Assembly: GCA_017541465.1 (NCBI GenBank)
Contig: JAFXYZ010000065.1
Location: 1 to 64,000, forward strand
Source: a bacterium
GTDB lineage: Bacteria; Cyanobacteriota; Vampirovibrionia; Gastranaerophilales; Gastranaerophilaceae
DNA: 64,000 bases
Direction of reading: 5' to 3'
In this document: positions 18,367 to 27,603 of the stretch, one piece after another
How positions within the stretch are numbered: position 1 is the stretch's first letter
Layout of the letters: every line of letters starts with the position of its first letter
The notes under the pieces: generated by a model
What the model was told of the DNA's origin: nothing
What the model saw: the letters and a program-made list of their open reading frames with translations, nothing else
Databases searched by the model: none
Translations under genes and position numbers: made by a program

Positions 18367-19707
18367 ATGAAGAATTTTGAGTGCAAAAAATACATATCAG
18401 AACTGCTGACGATGAGTATTCCCATAATGCTGGGGAATGTCGGTCATACCCTCATCGGCGCTGTTGATGTCTGGGTAGCTTCAAAATATGACATCAGCAC
18501 ACTTTCGGCTATTGCGATAGCTAATGCAATTTTGTTTTCAATATTTTTTGTCGCAATCGGGCTTTTATCTGGTATTTCGATAATACTCTCAAACAGAAGA
18601 GGGGAAAGGAAGCCCACAAAAAAATTCTTTTTATCGGGAATTGTTTTATCCCAGATACTCGCGCTCATCATCTGGGGAATAATAATATTTTCTATTAAAT
18701 TTGTCCCATATTTCGGGTTTGAAGATTTTCTTGTTCCGAATATCCAGAAATATATGTATATTACATCATTTTCTCTCTTCGGAATGTATTTGTATCAGGC
18801 GATAAAAGAGTTTTTGCTTGCTTATGAAATAGTAAATTTCCCAAATGTTGTAATTTTAATTTCTGTCGTTTTAAATGCCGTTTTAAGCTGGTTCTTTGTC
18901 TTCGGCGGTTTTGGGTTTAAGGGACTGGGTGCGGTCGAGGGTATTGCTCTTGCCACATTAATCATCAGAATTTTTATGGGGGCAAGTCTTTTATTTTATA
19001 CCTTTAAACTGTTCAAAGATAAGAAGGAAAAACCACTTTTCGACAAAGATTATATAAAACAGGTCTTAAAAGTCGGAACACCTATCGGGCTTGCAATTTT
19101 GCTTGAATTTGTTGCGTTTAATCTGATTACAATAAAAGCGGGGCTTGATAACCCTCTCTTTCCTGCCGTGCATAATATTCTGCTCACTCTCGTTGATACC
19201 GCTTATATGGTACCTCTTTCAATATCAGCCGCAATGTCGATTAAAATCGGCTTCTTTAACGGCGCAAAAAATTTAACTGAAATCAAACGATATACCCTAA
19301 TCGGTCTGATTTTAAGCACTGCGTTTATGTGTATCTGTTCAGTTCTTTTCTTCTTTAAACCGGAGTTCTTTATCGGTATCTTTTCAAAAGAGAAAATTGT
19401 TTTTGATATTGCGGTAGGTATTGTTCCTATTTTCTCTGTATTTGTACTCGCAGACGGGCTTCAGGTATCACTTTCGGGGGTATTAAAGGGAATCAAACAG
19501 ACAAAAGCAGTGACTGCGTGCATATTGTCATCATACTGGCTTGTCGGTATTCCGCTGGCATTTTATTTTGCTTATAACCTCAACCTTCAGCTCAAGGGCT
19601 TCTGGTTAGGTCTTACCTTCGCCGTTTTCACTATCGCAATAACCGAAACCGCAGTCATAATTTATCAGTTAATTCAAAAACGACAAGAAAATTATATTAC
19701 CGATTAA
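18367..19707 (+). CDS. MATE-family efflux transporter
   Basis: 446 residues with about 12 membrane helices in two related halves, the MATE plan. Family segments include the start LLTMSIPIMLGNVGHTLIGAVDVWVASKY, with the conserved P-x-x-x-x-x-x-x-x-x-x-x-D-x-x-x-x, and PIFSVFVLADGLQVSLSGVLKGIKQT in the second half. MATE proteins export cationic drugs or metabolites using H+ or Na+. The substrate is unknown. The start follows an extended -10 box by seven bases. Confidence 0.9.
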   Translation: MKNFECKKYISELLTMSIPIMLGNVGHTLIGAVDVWVASKYDISTLSAIAIANAILFSIFFVAIGLLSGISIILSNRRGERKPTKKFFLSGIVLSQILALIIWGIIIFSIKFVPYFGFEDFLVPNIQKYMYITSFSLFGMYLYQAIKEFLLAYEIVNFPNVVILISVVLNAVLSWFFVFGGFGFKGLGAVEGIALATLIIRIFMGASLLFYTFKLFKDKKEKPLFDKDYIKQVLKVGTPIGLAILLEFVAFNLITIKAGLDNPLFPAVHNILLTLVDTAYMVPLSISAAMSIKIGFFNGAKNLTEIKRYTLIGLILSTAFMCICSVLFFFKPEFFIGIFSKEKIVFDIAVGIVPIFSVFVLADGLQVSLSGVLKGIKQTKAVTACILSSYWLVGIPLAFYFAYNLNLQLKGFWLGLTFAVFTIAITETAVIIYQLIQKRQENYITD

Positions 19708-19773
19708 TTAGTCCTTCAGAACTATAATTTTAACTATATTTTTCGGCTTTATATTAATAAAGAGAGAGAAAAT

Positions 19774-21036
19774 ATGTTAAACATTAACGGCTTTAAAAAT
19801 AATTTGAACAAATTTCATTCATCAATGAATGTGTCTGACAATTCTGATTTTAGTATATTTAAATACAGCAGTGAATTCAGAGATTTTTTAAATGATAATC
19901 TGACAGATTTTTCGGATAGTGAGGGAATCAGCATTTTTGATATTTTAAATCAGAATTCGGAAAACGAAAATTCCCTATTCTTTATGGAATTATTCTCTGA
20001 ACTTTTAAATGATGAAGATTTGGTTGAAATCATCGATACAAACCAAAACGGAAAAATTGAAAAAGAAGAATTGGAAGAGTTTTTTAACTCTCTTGATGAA
20101 AATAAAAATTCTGAAATAACCTTTGGTGAGTTTTTTAACGGCTTAGACAGTTTAAAAAAGAAAAATAATAAACCCAATAGAACGCAACCAACATCTTCAA
20201 CACCCTCACCTTCAGCGCAAAAATCAGACAACAATTCAAATCAGTCCTCTCAGAATGTAAATGATACAGAAAAATCTGATACGGCTGATGTTGATACAGA
20301 TAATTCAACAGAAAATACTCAAAACGACGCAACTGAAGCAAAAGATGATACAAATGCCCAAGGAACAGAGCAAAACAGAAATACACAAACCCAAAACACG
20401 AATATTAAAACAGAATTTCTGACAGATGAAAAAACAGGCATGTCATATTTATTAATGAGCCCTGAGAACCCTGATCCGAATACAGAATATCCCGTTATGG
20501 TGTTTATGTCAGGTGAGGCACAGCACGGTGCAGGTGAAAAGGGGCTTTATGCAGATACCACACCAGTGGGCGCAATGAAAGACTGGAATTTAGAGAACTT
20601 TAACGGATATGTAATTATTCCCTATCAAAAGGCAGGACTGAAAAACTGGTATAATGATTATGCAGCAAACGTGGTAAAAAGTATTCTGGATAACCTCAAC
20701 GATAATCAAAAGACAGGGAAAACAGTCATTGTAGGGGCAAGCTCAGGAGCTCCGGGGGCGGGGTATATCGCAAATAAACTCGGTACTGAATATTTTGACG
20801 AAACAGTTTGCATCGCAGAAGTTATTTATGGAAAGAAAACACCTGATATGCCCGTATCATATTATGTAGGCACTGAGGATGGTAAAATCAGAGATATGAG
20901 AAATAAAATCGGTGAAGATTTGAATATTGTAGAAGGCGCAACCCACGGAAGTGTCGTAAAAGATTTATTTAACACTGACCTGAACAATGACGGCAAATCA
21001 GATTTCCTTCAGGACCTGTTTGGGGAAGAGGATTGA
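19774..21036 (+). CDS. EF-hand module fused to alpha/beta-hydrolase (esterase-like)
   Basis: 420 residues with AGAGAGAG before the ATG. The N-terminal 125 residues repeat the module of the protein at 6216: DFSIFKYSSEFRDFL, then MELFSELLND, and an EF-hand DTNQNGKIEKEE followed by a second loop DENKNSEITFGE. Residues about 130-210 are a low-complexity N/T/Q/S linker. The C-terminal domain (about 215-400) is an alpha/beta hydrolase like the polyhydroxybutyrate-depolymerase or feruloyl-esterase type: YPVMVFMSGEAQHGAG, nucleophile Ser323 in GASSG and His391 in GATHGS. The last residues contain another calcium loop, DLNNDGKSDFLQD. No signal peptide. The fold is well supported; substrate unknown. 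Confidence 0.7.
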   Translation: MLNINGFKNNLNKFHSSMNVSDNSDFSIFKYSSEFRDFLNDNLTDFSDSEGISIFDILNQNSENENSLFFMELFSELLNDEDLVEIIDTNQNGKIEKEELEEFFNSLDENKNSEITFGEFFNGLDSLKKKNNKPNRTQPTSSTPSPSAQKSDNNSNQSSQNVNDTEKSDTADVDTDNSTENTQNDATEAKDDTNAQGTEQNRNTQTQNTNIKTEFLTDEKTGMSYLLMSPENPDPNTEYPVMVFMSGEAQHGAGEKGLYADTTPVGAMKDWNLENFNGYVIIPYQKAGLKNWYNDYAANVVKSILDNLNDNQKTGKTVIVGASSGAPGAGYIANKLGTEYFDETVCIAEVIYGKKTPDMPVSYYVGTEDGKIRDMRNKIGEDLNIVEGATHGSVVKDLFNTDLNNDGKSDFLQDLFGEED

Positions 21037-21044
21037 TAATTCAG

Positions 21045-21161
21045 TTAATCAAAAAATCGTGATTGCCAAAAAATAAAAATTACAAAAGCAATTAAAGAAA
21101 ATCCAATATAAAAATAAATCAAATATCTTATTGCACGAAATAATTAATCTTTTTCGTTCAT
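21045..21161 (-). pseudogene. Possible small membrane protein interrupted by an in-frame stop
   Basis: An ATG at 21161 with GGAG six bases upstream opens a frame of five codons (MNEKD), then TAA at 21144-21146, then 32 further in-frame codons coding a basic turn and a clear membrane helix (LFRAIRYLIYFYIGFSLIAF, then VIFIFWQSRFFD) before a final TAA. The coding character continues in frame past the stop, which suggests a nonsense mutation in a 38-residue membrane peptide. A TTG inside the frame could also start a shorter product, but has no ribosome-binding site. Confidence 0.35.
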
Positions 21162-21182
21162 ATAAACTCCATTAATAAACTA

Positions 21183-21255
<73 letters not shown>

Positions 21256-21306
21256 AAAAATCTATAGTTATTCTACAACAAAAAATCAAGAATTTAAACA
21301 AATTAA

Positions 21307-23763
21307 TTATTTTAATTTTGAAATATCCGATGGAATATATAAAGATTTAACCGGGGAAATTTTTGTTTCCTGTTTTTGCGCATTCTTTGTTCTCGAATCA
21401 GATGCAACTCTTTCACCCAGAGATTTTTTACCCGTCAGCTGAGACATAAACCTGAAGTATTTACCCGCTAAGCCTTTTCTGTTCAGGTTCTTTTCATCAA
21501 GAGCAATTAATTCATCAAGAGATTTTCTTGTAATCGGCATACCGATAGATTTACGTGTAAAGAACTCTGTCGCTAGGGTATTAGAACCGCATACTGCAGA
21601 CATACCAAGAAGCGATTTATGATAAGTAGCCTGAAAGGTTGAATTAAACCACTTCATAAAGAGTGTCTGATAGAAGATACCGCTGATGCGCTGTACTAAC
21701 CTTTCCTTCGCCTTTTGAAGAGCGTTTTCTTTGTCCTCACCGTTTGATTTCAACATAACCATATTATAGTTATCTGCTATAAGGAAGGCCGAAGTAACTG
21801 TTGAAGAGGCGAGCTTTGTAATCATCGCAAGCTCAGTATTTGAGGTCTTTGACTGGCTTATATTATTAAACGAGCGCTGAATAGAGGTCTGAACAAAGTC
21901 TTTAAATTGCTGGTTTGTAAGAGCACCGCTCTCAACATTTTGCGCTTTTTTAATCAGATTAGGAATACTGTAAGCAAAAATATCATTTAAGGTCTGTGGT
22001 TTCTTAGGCTTTGATGCTCCAAACACCTCAGTAACGGCTTTATTAACTGCCTTTGATAACGATGAAACCTTTTCGCCGTTTGCAAGTTTAGTTTCAATTC
22101 CGTTTGTTGAAGCCTTAATAACTCCTCTTATAATTCTATACGGCAGAGTAACAACCGAAATAAGGAATTTAAACGGCTGAAGAAGTGCATTAACATAAGG
22201 TTCTGCCTTTGTTGTCGTCTGAAGGACTTTATTTCCGTTTTTGAGTATAATCTCAGATTTACCTGTCAAATCGCCCGCAATATCCTTATATGTCTGAGCA
22301 ATATTTGGAAGTCCGACCTCTTCTAGTTTATTCATTGTCTTATTGAAGTCGTTTACATCGACTTTAAAATCTTTTTTGCAGAGTTTGTTATAAACATTAT
22401 TTGTGAAGAAATCGCCGACTGATTTGATAGAGTTCTTCAGCGCCTTATAAGGTTTGATTTTTTCAAGCGCGGTAGAGTTTTTAAGGAAAGCTAGAGCAAT
22501 ACCGCCAAGAGACAGCCCGACAACAATTTTCTTTAAAGTATCAAAGGTTACTACTGTCTTTTTCTCTTCCTTCTTTTCCGGTTTTTCGGGTTTGTTGTCC
22601 GCTTTAAAACTTCTCTTTTCTTTTACATCGGCACTCTTAACGTGAGTTACGGTATTTGTATTTTTAACCTTATTTTCATCTTCCTTTTTATTTTTTCTGA
22701 AGAGGTTGAAAATAAATGATTTTCTTTCGGATTTATTTTTCTCTTTATCCTCTAACTTTTTATTGAACTCAACCGCTTTTTCCTTAGTCAGGAAGAAAAT
22801 AGGTCTGTTATTTGCAAGACGACCGAAGGTTTCTGCGACAAGTACCGTTCCTGCTGAAATCATCGCCGAAGCAACGGCATTAGAGTTAATGAGTTTAGTA
22901 AACGTTCCCAGGGTTACAAGCTGAATGTATGCATTTAATAATACTCTTGAAATTTCCTGTTTCTTTCTCGAATTTGCTTCCTTATCAGCCTTATCTTTAT
23001 TGTCACCGCACATAATCGCAAGGTTATAGGCATCGTTGGCAAGGAAGGTAGCAGGAATTAACCCTGTAACAATTCTGTTGAGCGGTCGCTCATAGGCAGT
23101 ATTATAGTTCCCCGTTGCCGTATTAAAGAATTTATTTGATTTCTTAAAGAGTTCCTGAGCGACTTCTTCAAGTCTTCCGGGCTTTGAAATAAGGGTGTCT
23201 AAGGTTTCGCCTTTATCAAGCAGGGGCTGAATGGCTTTTTGCGTGGAATCTAAAATGCCTCTCAGCATATCAGTTTTTGTATCAGCGCTGACGGAGTTTC
23301 TGAGTTTTGTCAGAGTTGAGGAATCATAAAGTTTTTGTGCACCTTTGCTGATAAGTGGAATTTTTCTGCCTACATCAGTCAAAAAGTTTAGAATATGAAG
23401 AGGGAGTTTTGTAACGGGAAAGAGTGCGCTTTCTGCGAGGTTTCTGAAGAACGATTTTTCGTCTATTACAAGAGAATTTGCGTTTTTATGTATTCTTGAA
23501 CCTGCCTGAGTAATAGTTTCGGATAACTCGGAGAGAAGTCTCTGCCCGGTTCCGTCATAGGCTTTATCAAAGATTTTAATAAGTTTATCGTAGTCGTTAA
23601 ACTTAACTGCCTTACTTACTAAAATCTCTGCCCCTTTAAAACTGACATTTTGTTGTTTTCGAGACAGAGAATACAAAGACGAATGTTTTACAGCCTTGTT
23701 TAGGTTAATTCTTTTTGGCTGAATAATATTTGTGTTAATTCGTTTGTTATCGATAGTATTCAT
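21307..23763 (-). CDS. Internally duplicated membrane-associated hypothetical protein
   Basis: I choose ATG 23763 (GAGAG five bases upstream) over upstream TTG 23805 and ATG 23787; 818 residues. The N-terminus is basic and contains QQNVSFKGAE. Two segments of about 110 residues resemble each other: one (about 240-345) has ATFLANDAYNLAIM, a K/D/E-rich spacer, then LLNAYIQLVTLGTFTKLIN and AETFGRLAN; the other (about 660-770) has SAFLIADNYNMVML, a similar spacer, IFYQTLFMKWFNSTF and ATEFFTRKS. Each ends with a segment entering a conserved helix (FFLTKEKAVEF, MPITRKSLDEL). A K/E-rich linker and a central hydrophobic helix (about 400-420) separate them. No known domain recognised. Probably a lineage-specific membrane-bound protein. 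Confidence 0.65.
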   Translation of the reverse strand: MNTIDNKRINTNIIQPKRINLNKAVKHSSLYSLSRKQQNVSFKGAEILVSKAVKFNDYDKLIKIFDKAYDGTGQRLLSELSETITQAGSRIHKNANSLVIDEKSFFRNLAESALFPVTKLPLHILNFLTDVGRKIPLISKGAQKLYDSSTLTKLRNSVSADTKTDMLRGILDSTQKAIQPLLDKGETLDTLISKPGRLEEVAQELFKKSNKFFNTATGNYNTAYERPLNRIVTGLIPATFLANDAYNLAIMCGDNKDKADKEANSRKKQEISRVLLNAYIQLVTLGTFTKLINSNAVASAMISAGTVLVAETFGRLANNRPIFFLTKEKAVEFNKKLEDKEKNKSERKSFIFNLFRKNKKEDENKVKNTNTVTHVKSADVKEKRSFKADNKPEKPEKKEEKKTVVTFDTLKKIVVGLSLGGIALAFLKNSTALEKIKPYKALKNSIKSVGDFFTNNVYNKLCKKDFKVDVNDFNKTMNKLEEVGLPNIAQTYKDIAGDLTGKSEIILKNGNKVLQTTTKAEPYVNALLQPFKFLISVVTLPYRIIRGVIKASTNGIETKLANGEKVSSLSKAVNKAVTEVFGASKPKKPQTLNDIFAYSIPNLIKKAQNVESGALTNQQFKDFVQTSIQRSFNNISQSKTSNTELAMITKLASSTVTSAFLIADNYNMVMLKSNGEDKENALQKAKERLVQRISGIFYQTLFMKWFNSTFQATYHKSLLGMSAVCGSNTLATEFFTRKSIGMPITRKSLDELIALDEKNLNRKGLAGKYFRFMSQLTGKKSLGERVASDSRTKNAQKQETKISPVKSLYIPSDISKLK

Positions 23764-23844
23764 ATTACTCTCAACATTTGTCCGCATGCTTAAAGGTATG
23801 AACAAAAATTTAGTTGCGCGCTCTATTATGTATCTTTACATTTC

Positions 23845-24594
23845 TTATTCAGGATACCTCGAGGTCGCGTGAATAAGCATTTTCGCCAGTTTATCGGAGC
23901 CCTCGAAGTTTCTGTTATTAAGTTTTTCTGAAGCCGACATAAAGTCATATTTAATGAGTTTATGCTTAATTTCGTAAGTTCCGTCTGATTTAATATCGAG
24001 TATTGCGCAGCATGCCTCGGGATACTGACTGAAAGGACGTCCGACACTGCCGACGTTTACAACTGTTTTTCCCGTTGTTGTCTGGTAACCGCAGGGAAGA
24101 TGAGTGTGTCCGCAAAAGATTAAATCGGCTTTTGCGCTGCTAACAATCTCTTCCACATCTTTTATGGGCATATCAGGGAAAATATTCTCATCCTGTCTTC
24201 TGGGTGAACCATGTACAAGAAGTATTTTGACATTAAAAAGCTCAATTTCTTTTGTTATCGGAAGGGAAGACAGGAATTTTTTGTTATCTTCGCTCAATAC
24301 TTCGCAGTCCGATTTATAGGCATGCGCCATGACTGTGTTTAATTCAAGAAGTTTTTTATAAATTTCCTCTGAATAGTTTGAGAGCATAAAATCAGTGTTG
24401 CCCTGAATTAAAGTAAAATCAGAGTTTTTTAATAAATCTCTTACAAAACCAACTGTCTTATCAGGTTCAGGTCCTGCCATCGCTAAATCCCCAAGACAAA
24501 AAATTCTCTCACAGTTTTCCTTCTTTAACCCTTCAAGCACAGAGTTCAGTGCGTCAAGGTTTCCGTGTATATCCGATATAATTCCTATTTTCAT
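23845..24594 (-). CDS. Calcineurin-like metallophosphoesterase (YfcE/MJ0936 type)
   Basis: 249 residues. The dimetal motifs are in order: SDIHGN at residues 8-13, GDLAMAGPEP, GNTDFML, HGSPR and GHTHLP, followed by the NVGSVGRP segment typical of the YfcE-like branch of small phosphodiesterases. It acts on small phosphodiesters or nucleotides in the cytoplasm; the physiological substrate is unknown. AAAGGT precedes the ATG. It is divergent from ispG with 48 bases between start codons. Confidence 0.9.
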   Translation of the reverse strand: MKIGIISDIHGNLDALNSVLEGLKKENCERIFCLGDLAMAGPEPDKTVGFVRDLLKNSDFTLIQGNTDFMLSNYSEEIYKKLLELNTVMAHAYKSDCEVLSEDNKKFLSSLPITKEIELFNVKILLVHGSPRRQDENIFPDMPIKDVEEIVSSAKADLIFCGHTHLPCGYQTTTGKTVVNVGSVGRPFSQYPEACCAILDIKSDGTYEIKHKLIKYDFMSASEKLNNRNFEGSDKLAKMLIHATSRYPE

Positions 24595-24642
24595 GACTTC
24601 TGACCTTTATGTTATCATTAATATTATAGTAGGGATTTAAAA

Positions 24643-25701
24643 ATGATTAAAAGAAAAGAAACAATAAAATTAAGAATCGGTAACATAGAGGTCGGAGGAA
24701 ACGCCCCGATTAGTGTTCAGTCTATGACAAATACCGACACAAGAGACGTTGAAGCGACCGTAAGACAAATAAGAGAGCTAGAAGATGCAGGTTGTGAGAT
24801 AATCAGGCTCGCTGTTTTGAACTCTGACGCAGGTGATAAATTAAAAGAAATTAAGAAACAAATAAATATTCCGCTTATTGCCGATATTCATTTTGACTAC
24901 AGGCTTGCCATACAGGCTATAGAAAACGGAGTAGATGCTCTTCGACTAAACCCCGGCAACATCGGAAAGAGAGAAAACGTTGAAAAAGTCGTAAAACTGG
25001 CAAAAATAAACTCAACACCGATAAGAATCGGAGTTAACGCAGGCTCACTTCAGAAAGATATTGCCGAAATGAACCTGCCACTATCCGAAAAACTTGTGCT
25101 AAGCGCAAAAAGACACATTCAGATTTTAGAAGATTTAGATTTTAATTTAATTAAAGTTTCTTTAAAATCAAGCGATGTTTTAACGACTATTGAAGCCTAC
25201 AGAAAAATGTCCGAAGCAGTCAATTACCCTCTTCACGTTGGTGTAACGGAGTCAGGCACTCTTAAAAACGGAAGTATAAAGTCCTCTGTTGGTATAGGTA
25301 CACTTCTTGCTGAAGGTATAGGAGATACTATAAGGGTTTCACTCACAGAAAACCCAAAGGAAGAAGTCAAAACCGGCTATGAAATATTAAAGGCACTCGG
25401 AATAAGGCAGCGAGGAATTAATTTTATCTCATGTCCGACATGCGGAAGAACACAGATAAATTTAATAAAACTCGCCAAAGAAGTTGAAGAAAGATTTAAG
25501 AATTGTGATAAAAACTTAACAATTGCCGTAATGGGTTGTGCCGTAAACGGTCCGGGGGAAGCAAAACACGCGGATTACGGTATAGCAGGCGGTATTGGTG
25601 AAGGTTATATTTTCAAAAAAGGTGAAATTATCCTTAAAGTCAATGAAGATGAGCTTTTAGACACCTTTGAAAATTTAGTAAAAGAACAGGAAAAAATATA
25701 A
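24643..25701 (+). CDS. ispG: 4-hydroxy-3-methylbut-2-en-1-yl diphosphate synthase
   Basis: 352 residues, the short bacterial IspG form. The TIM-barrel part begins VQSMTNTDTRDVEATVRQI and contains RLNPGNIG; the C-terminal part has the [4Fe-4S] ligands in SCPTCGRT and MGCAVNGPGEA, with the glutamate fourth ligand region after them. It reduces MEcPP to HMBPP in the non-mevalonate isoprenoid pathway, with ferredoxin or flavodoxin as donor. AGGGAT lies before the ATG. Assignment is secure. Confidence 0.97.
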   Translation: MIKRKETIKLRIGNIEVGGNAPISVQSMTNTDTRDVEATVRQIRELEDAGCEIIRLAVLNSDAGDKLKEIKKQINIPLIADIHFDYRLAIQAIENGVDALRLNPGNIGKRENVEKVVKLAKINSTPIRIGVNAGSLQKDIAEMNLPLSEKLVLSAKRHIQILEDLDFNLIKVSLKSSDVLTTIEAYRKMSEAVNYPLHVGVTESGTLKNGSIKSSVGIGTLLAEGIGDTIRVSLTENPKEEVKTGYEILKALGIRQRGINFISCPTCGRTQINLIKLAKEVEERFKNCDKNLTIAVMGCAVNGPGEAKHADYGIAGGIGEGYIFKKGEIILKVNEDELLDTFENLVKEQEKI

Positions 25702-25734
25702 TATTTTACGAAATATTTCCTCTATTTAGTGGGT

Positions 25735-25763
25735 TTGCATTAATGAGAAAAATAATGTAAAAT
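25735..25763 (+). promoter_or_regulatory. Promoter of the small secreted protein gene
   Basis: TTGCAT (25735-25740) and TAAAAT (25758-25763) are 17 bases apart; the start codon with AAGGGG lies 23 bases downstream. Confidence 0.5.
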
Positions 25764-25786
25764 AATTAAAGATAAAGGGGAAAAAT

Positions 25787-26092
25787 ATGAAAAAAATTAT
25801 TATGTTAATAGCTTTTTGCCTCACAATGATGCCGTTAATCGCAAATGCTGAGGTAGATTCAAGATTTACAAGCTCTGCACAGTTCTTAACAAACATCGGT
25901 TATTCGCCTGATGCAGGTAGAATTGTTGAGGTTCATACCGTTGATCCTTATGCACCGATTGAAAAGAAACCGCTTACTGCTCAGGAAAAATTCTGGAGAG
26001 TTGTTAATTACCTCGAACCGGGTGAATATGACGACTGGGATTTCCCGAGCCACCGTACAGTTCATGATCATAAATGGTTTACTGATTACTAA
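25787..26092 (+). CDS. Small secreted hypothetical protein, 101 residues
   Basis: AAAGGGG is placed six bases before the ATG. Residues 1-21 are a Sec signal peptide, cleaved after IANA (MKKIIMLIAFCLTMMPLIANA). The mature 80 residues contain a conserved-looking centre, EKKPLTAQEKFWRVVNYLEPG, and an acidic/aromatic tail with several His and Trp (DDWDFPSHRTVHDHKWFTDY). It has its own promoter and a strong terminator, so it is a single-gene unit. The His/Asp-rich tail could bind metal, but this is only a guess. Not recognised. Confidence 0.72.
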   Translation: MKKIIMLIAFCLTMMPLIANAEVDSRFTSSAQFLTNIGYSPDAGRIVEVHTVDPYAPIEKKPLTAQEKFWRVVNYLEPGEYDDWDFPSHRTVHDHKWFTDY

Positions 26093-26111
26093 AAAGAAGT
26101 TTAAAATAATC

Positions 26112-26144
26112 AAAAAAATCACCAATTATATGGTGATTTTTTTT
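26112..26144. terminator. Bidirectional terminator between a secreted-protein gene and nuoN
   Basis: AAAATCACCA and TGGTGATTTT (26115-26124 with 26131-26140) pair around ATTATA; T runs follow on both strands, so it ends the plus-strand gene and the nuo operon. Confidence 0.88.
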
Positions 26145-26163
26145 GCTTTAAAAATCATATTTA

Positions 26164-27603
26164 TCAGTTTATATAGAATGAAACTATCTGAGAAATTTTT
26201 ATAAACGAATTAGGAATAAGACATAAGACTATAGTTAAAAAGGCACAGAAGTAGAGAAGCATGTCTGCAGTAGTATATTTAAACGGAAATGAAAGAAGTT
26301 TTGATGAAGATACAAAGATGTTTTTGATGACGTTAAAGTAAGCAAAAATAGCTCCAAGACTGAGAAGTAGAAGGATAAACAGAAGAGAAAAGTATTCCAG
26401 TCCGCTTTTAATAATTGATGAAAACAGGTAAATTTTTGCCAGAAAGCCTGCGGTCAAAGGAAGTCCTGCAAGACTTATAAGACAAATCGTGTAGGCGATA
26501 GAAAAATAAGGTCTTTTCTTGTATAACCCTTCATTATCAGCGATTAAATCACTTCCGGTATTAATATTGAACTGATAGGAAGCACACCATACTCCAAGGT
26601 TCATAAAGATATAAACTCCGAGGTAAAATAATACGGAGGACAGTGAATATACTGTCATAAAAGAAACTGCGCAGAGTATAAACCCTGACTGAATAATTGA
26701 ACTGTAGCCCCAGAGCCTTTTGATATTAGTTTGGGAAATTGCACCAAAGACACCATAAATAACCGATATAACGGCAATTATCTGAAGCGCAAGCGTAGCT
26801 ATCGGCATGTGCGGGAATATGAAAGCAAGAATACGTACCAGAAAGGCAAATCCGGCTATTTTAGGAACAAGAGATATAAAAGCACCTACAGGATAACTCG
26901 CGCCTTCATAAATATCAGGAATCCAGTTGGTGAAGGGCACACAGCCGAGTTTAAACATTATACCCATTATGGTTAAAAGCCCGAGGGCAGGATAGAAAAA
27001 GGTCGGGGAGAGTGAAAAACAGAAATCTGAAACCGAGTAAAAATCAATACTGCCGCTGAGCCCGTAGATATAAGAAACTCCAAAAAGTAAGAGTGCCGAG
27101 GCAAAACAGCTTTGAATAAGATATTTTATTGAGGCCTCTTTTGCTCTTTGGGTTTTTGTAAACCCGACAAGAAGATACCCTGAAACAGATAGCATTTCAA
27201 GAGAGACGAAGGCGGTTAAGAAGTCGTTTGAAATAACAAGGCAACATGCCCCAAGTACACCCGAGAAAATCAGAGTAACAAATTCAAAAGCCTTCTTTGA
27301 ATATTCGCTAATAATCTTTCTCGATAAAATAATAATTAAAAGCGCTGAAAAGAGAATTAACGTTTTAGATACAACAGAGAAAAGATTTGAAGAGGTAAAG
27401 GAATTACCATGGCCCATCCCGGTTGTTATATTTATTGATAATGTAGATAATATGGCGGTTATAATTCCAAAAAGCGCAAATAAATATGCAAATTTATTTA
27501 ATCTCTCATTATTAAACAGTGAAAGCAAAAGCCCTGTTATAATAAAGAACGAAAGAACGAGCTCCTGAGGATTATATATTAAAATATCATAAAAGAAATT
27601 CAT
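26164..27603 (-). CDS. nuoN: NADH-quinone oxidoreductase subunit N
   Basis: 479 residues, about 14 membrane helices. Antiporter-like subunit: the helix 5-8 region contains SLEMLSVSGYLLVGF, YLIQSCFASALLLFG and KLGCVPFTNWIPDIYEGASYPVGAFISLVPK, the last carrying the conserved PFTNW-x-P-D-x-Y-x-G-x pattern of NuoN with lysine after it. It is one of three proton-pumping membrane subunits. Its start overlaps the nuoM stop by one base. It is the last gene of the nuo operon, ahead of the terminator at 26112-26144. Confidence 0.95.
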   Translation of the reverse strand: MNFFYDILIYNPQELVLSFFIITGLLLSLFNNERLNKFAYLFALFGIITAILSTLSINITTGMGHGNSFTSSNLFSVVSKTLILFSALLIIILSRKIISEYSKKAFEFVTLIFSGVLGACCLVISNDFLTAFVSLEMLSVSGYLLVGFTKTQRAKEASIKYLIQSCFASALLLFGVSYIYGLSGSIDFYSVSDFCFSLSPTFFYPALGLLTIMGIMFKLGCVPFTNWIPDIYEGASYPVGAFISLVPKIAGFAFLVRILAFIFPHMPIATLALQIIAVISVIYGVFGAISQTNIKRLWGYSSIIQSGFILCAVSFMTVYSLSSVLFYLGVYIFMNLGVWCASYQFNINTGSDLIADNEGLYKKRPYFSIAYTICLISLAGLPLTAGFLAKIYLFSSIIKSGLEYFSLLFILLLLSLGAIFAYFNVIKNIFVSSSKLLSFPFKYTTADMLLYFCAFLTIVLCLIPNSFIKISQIVSFYIN

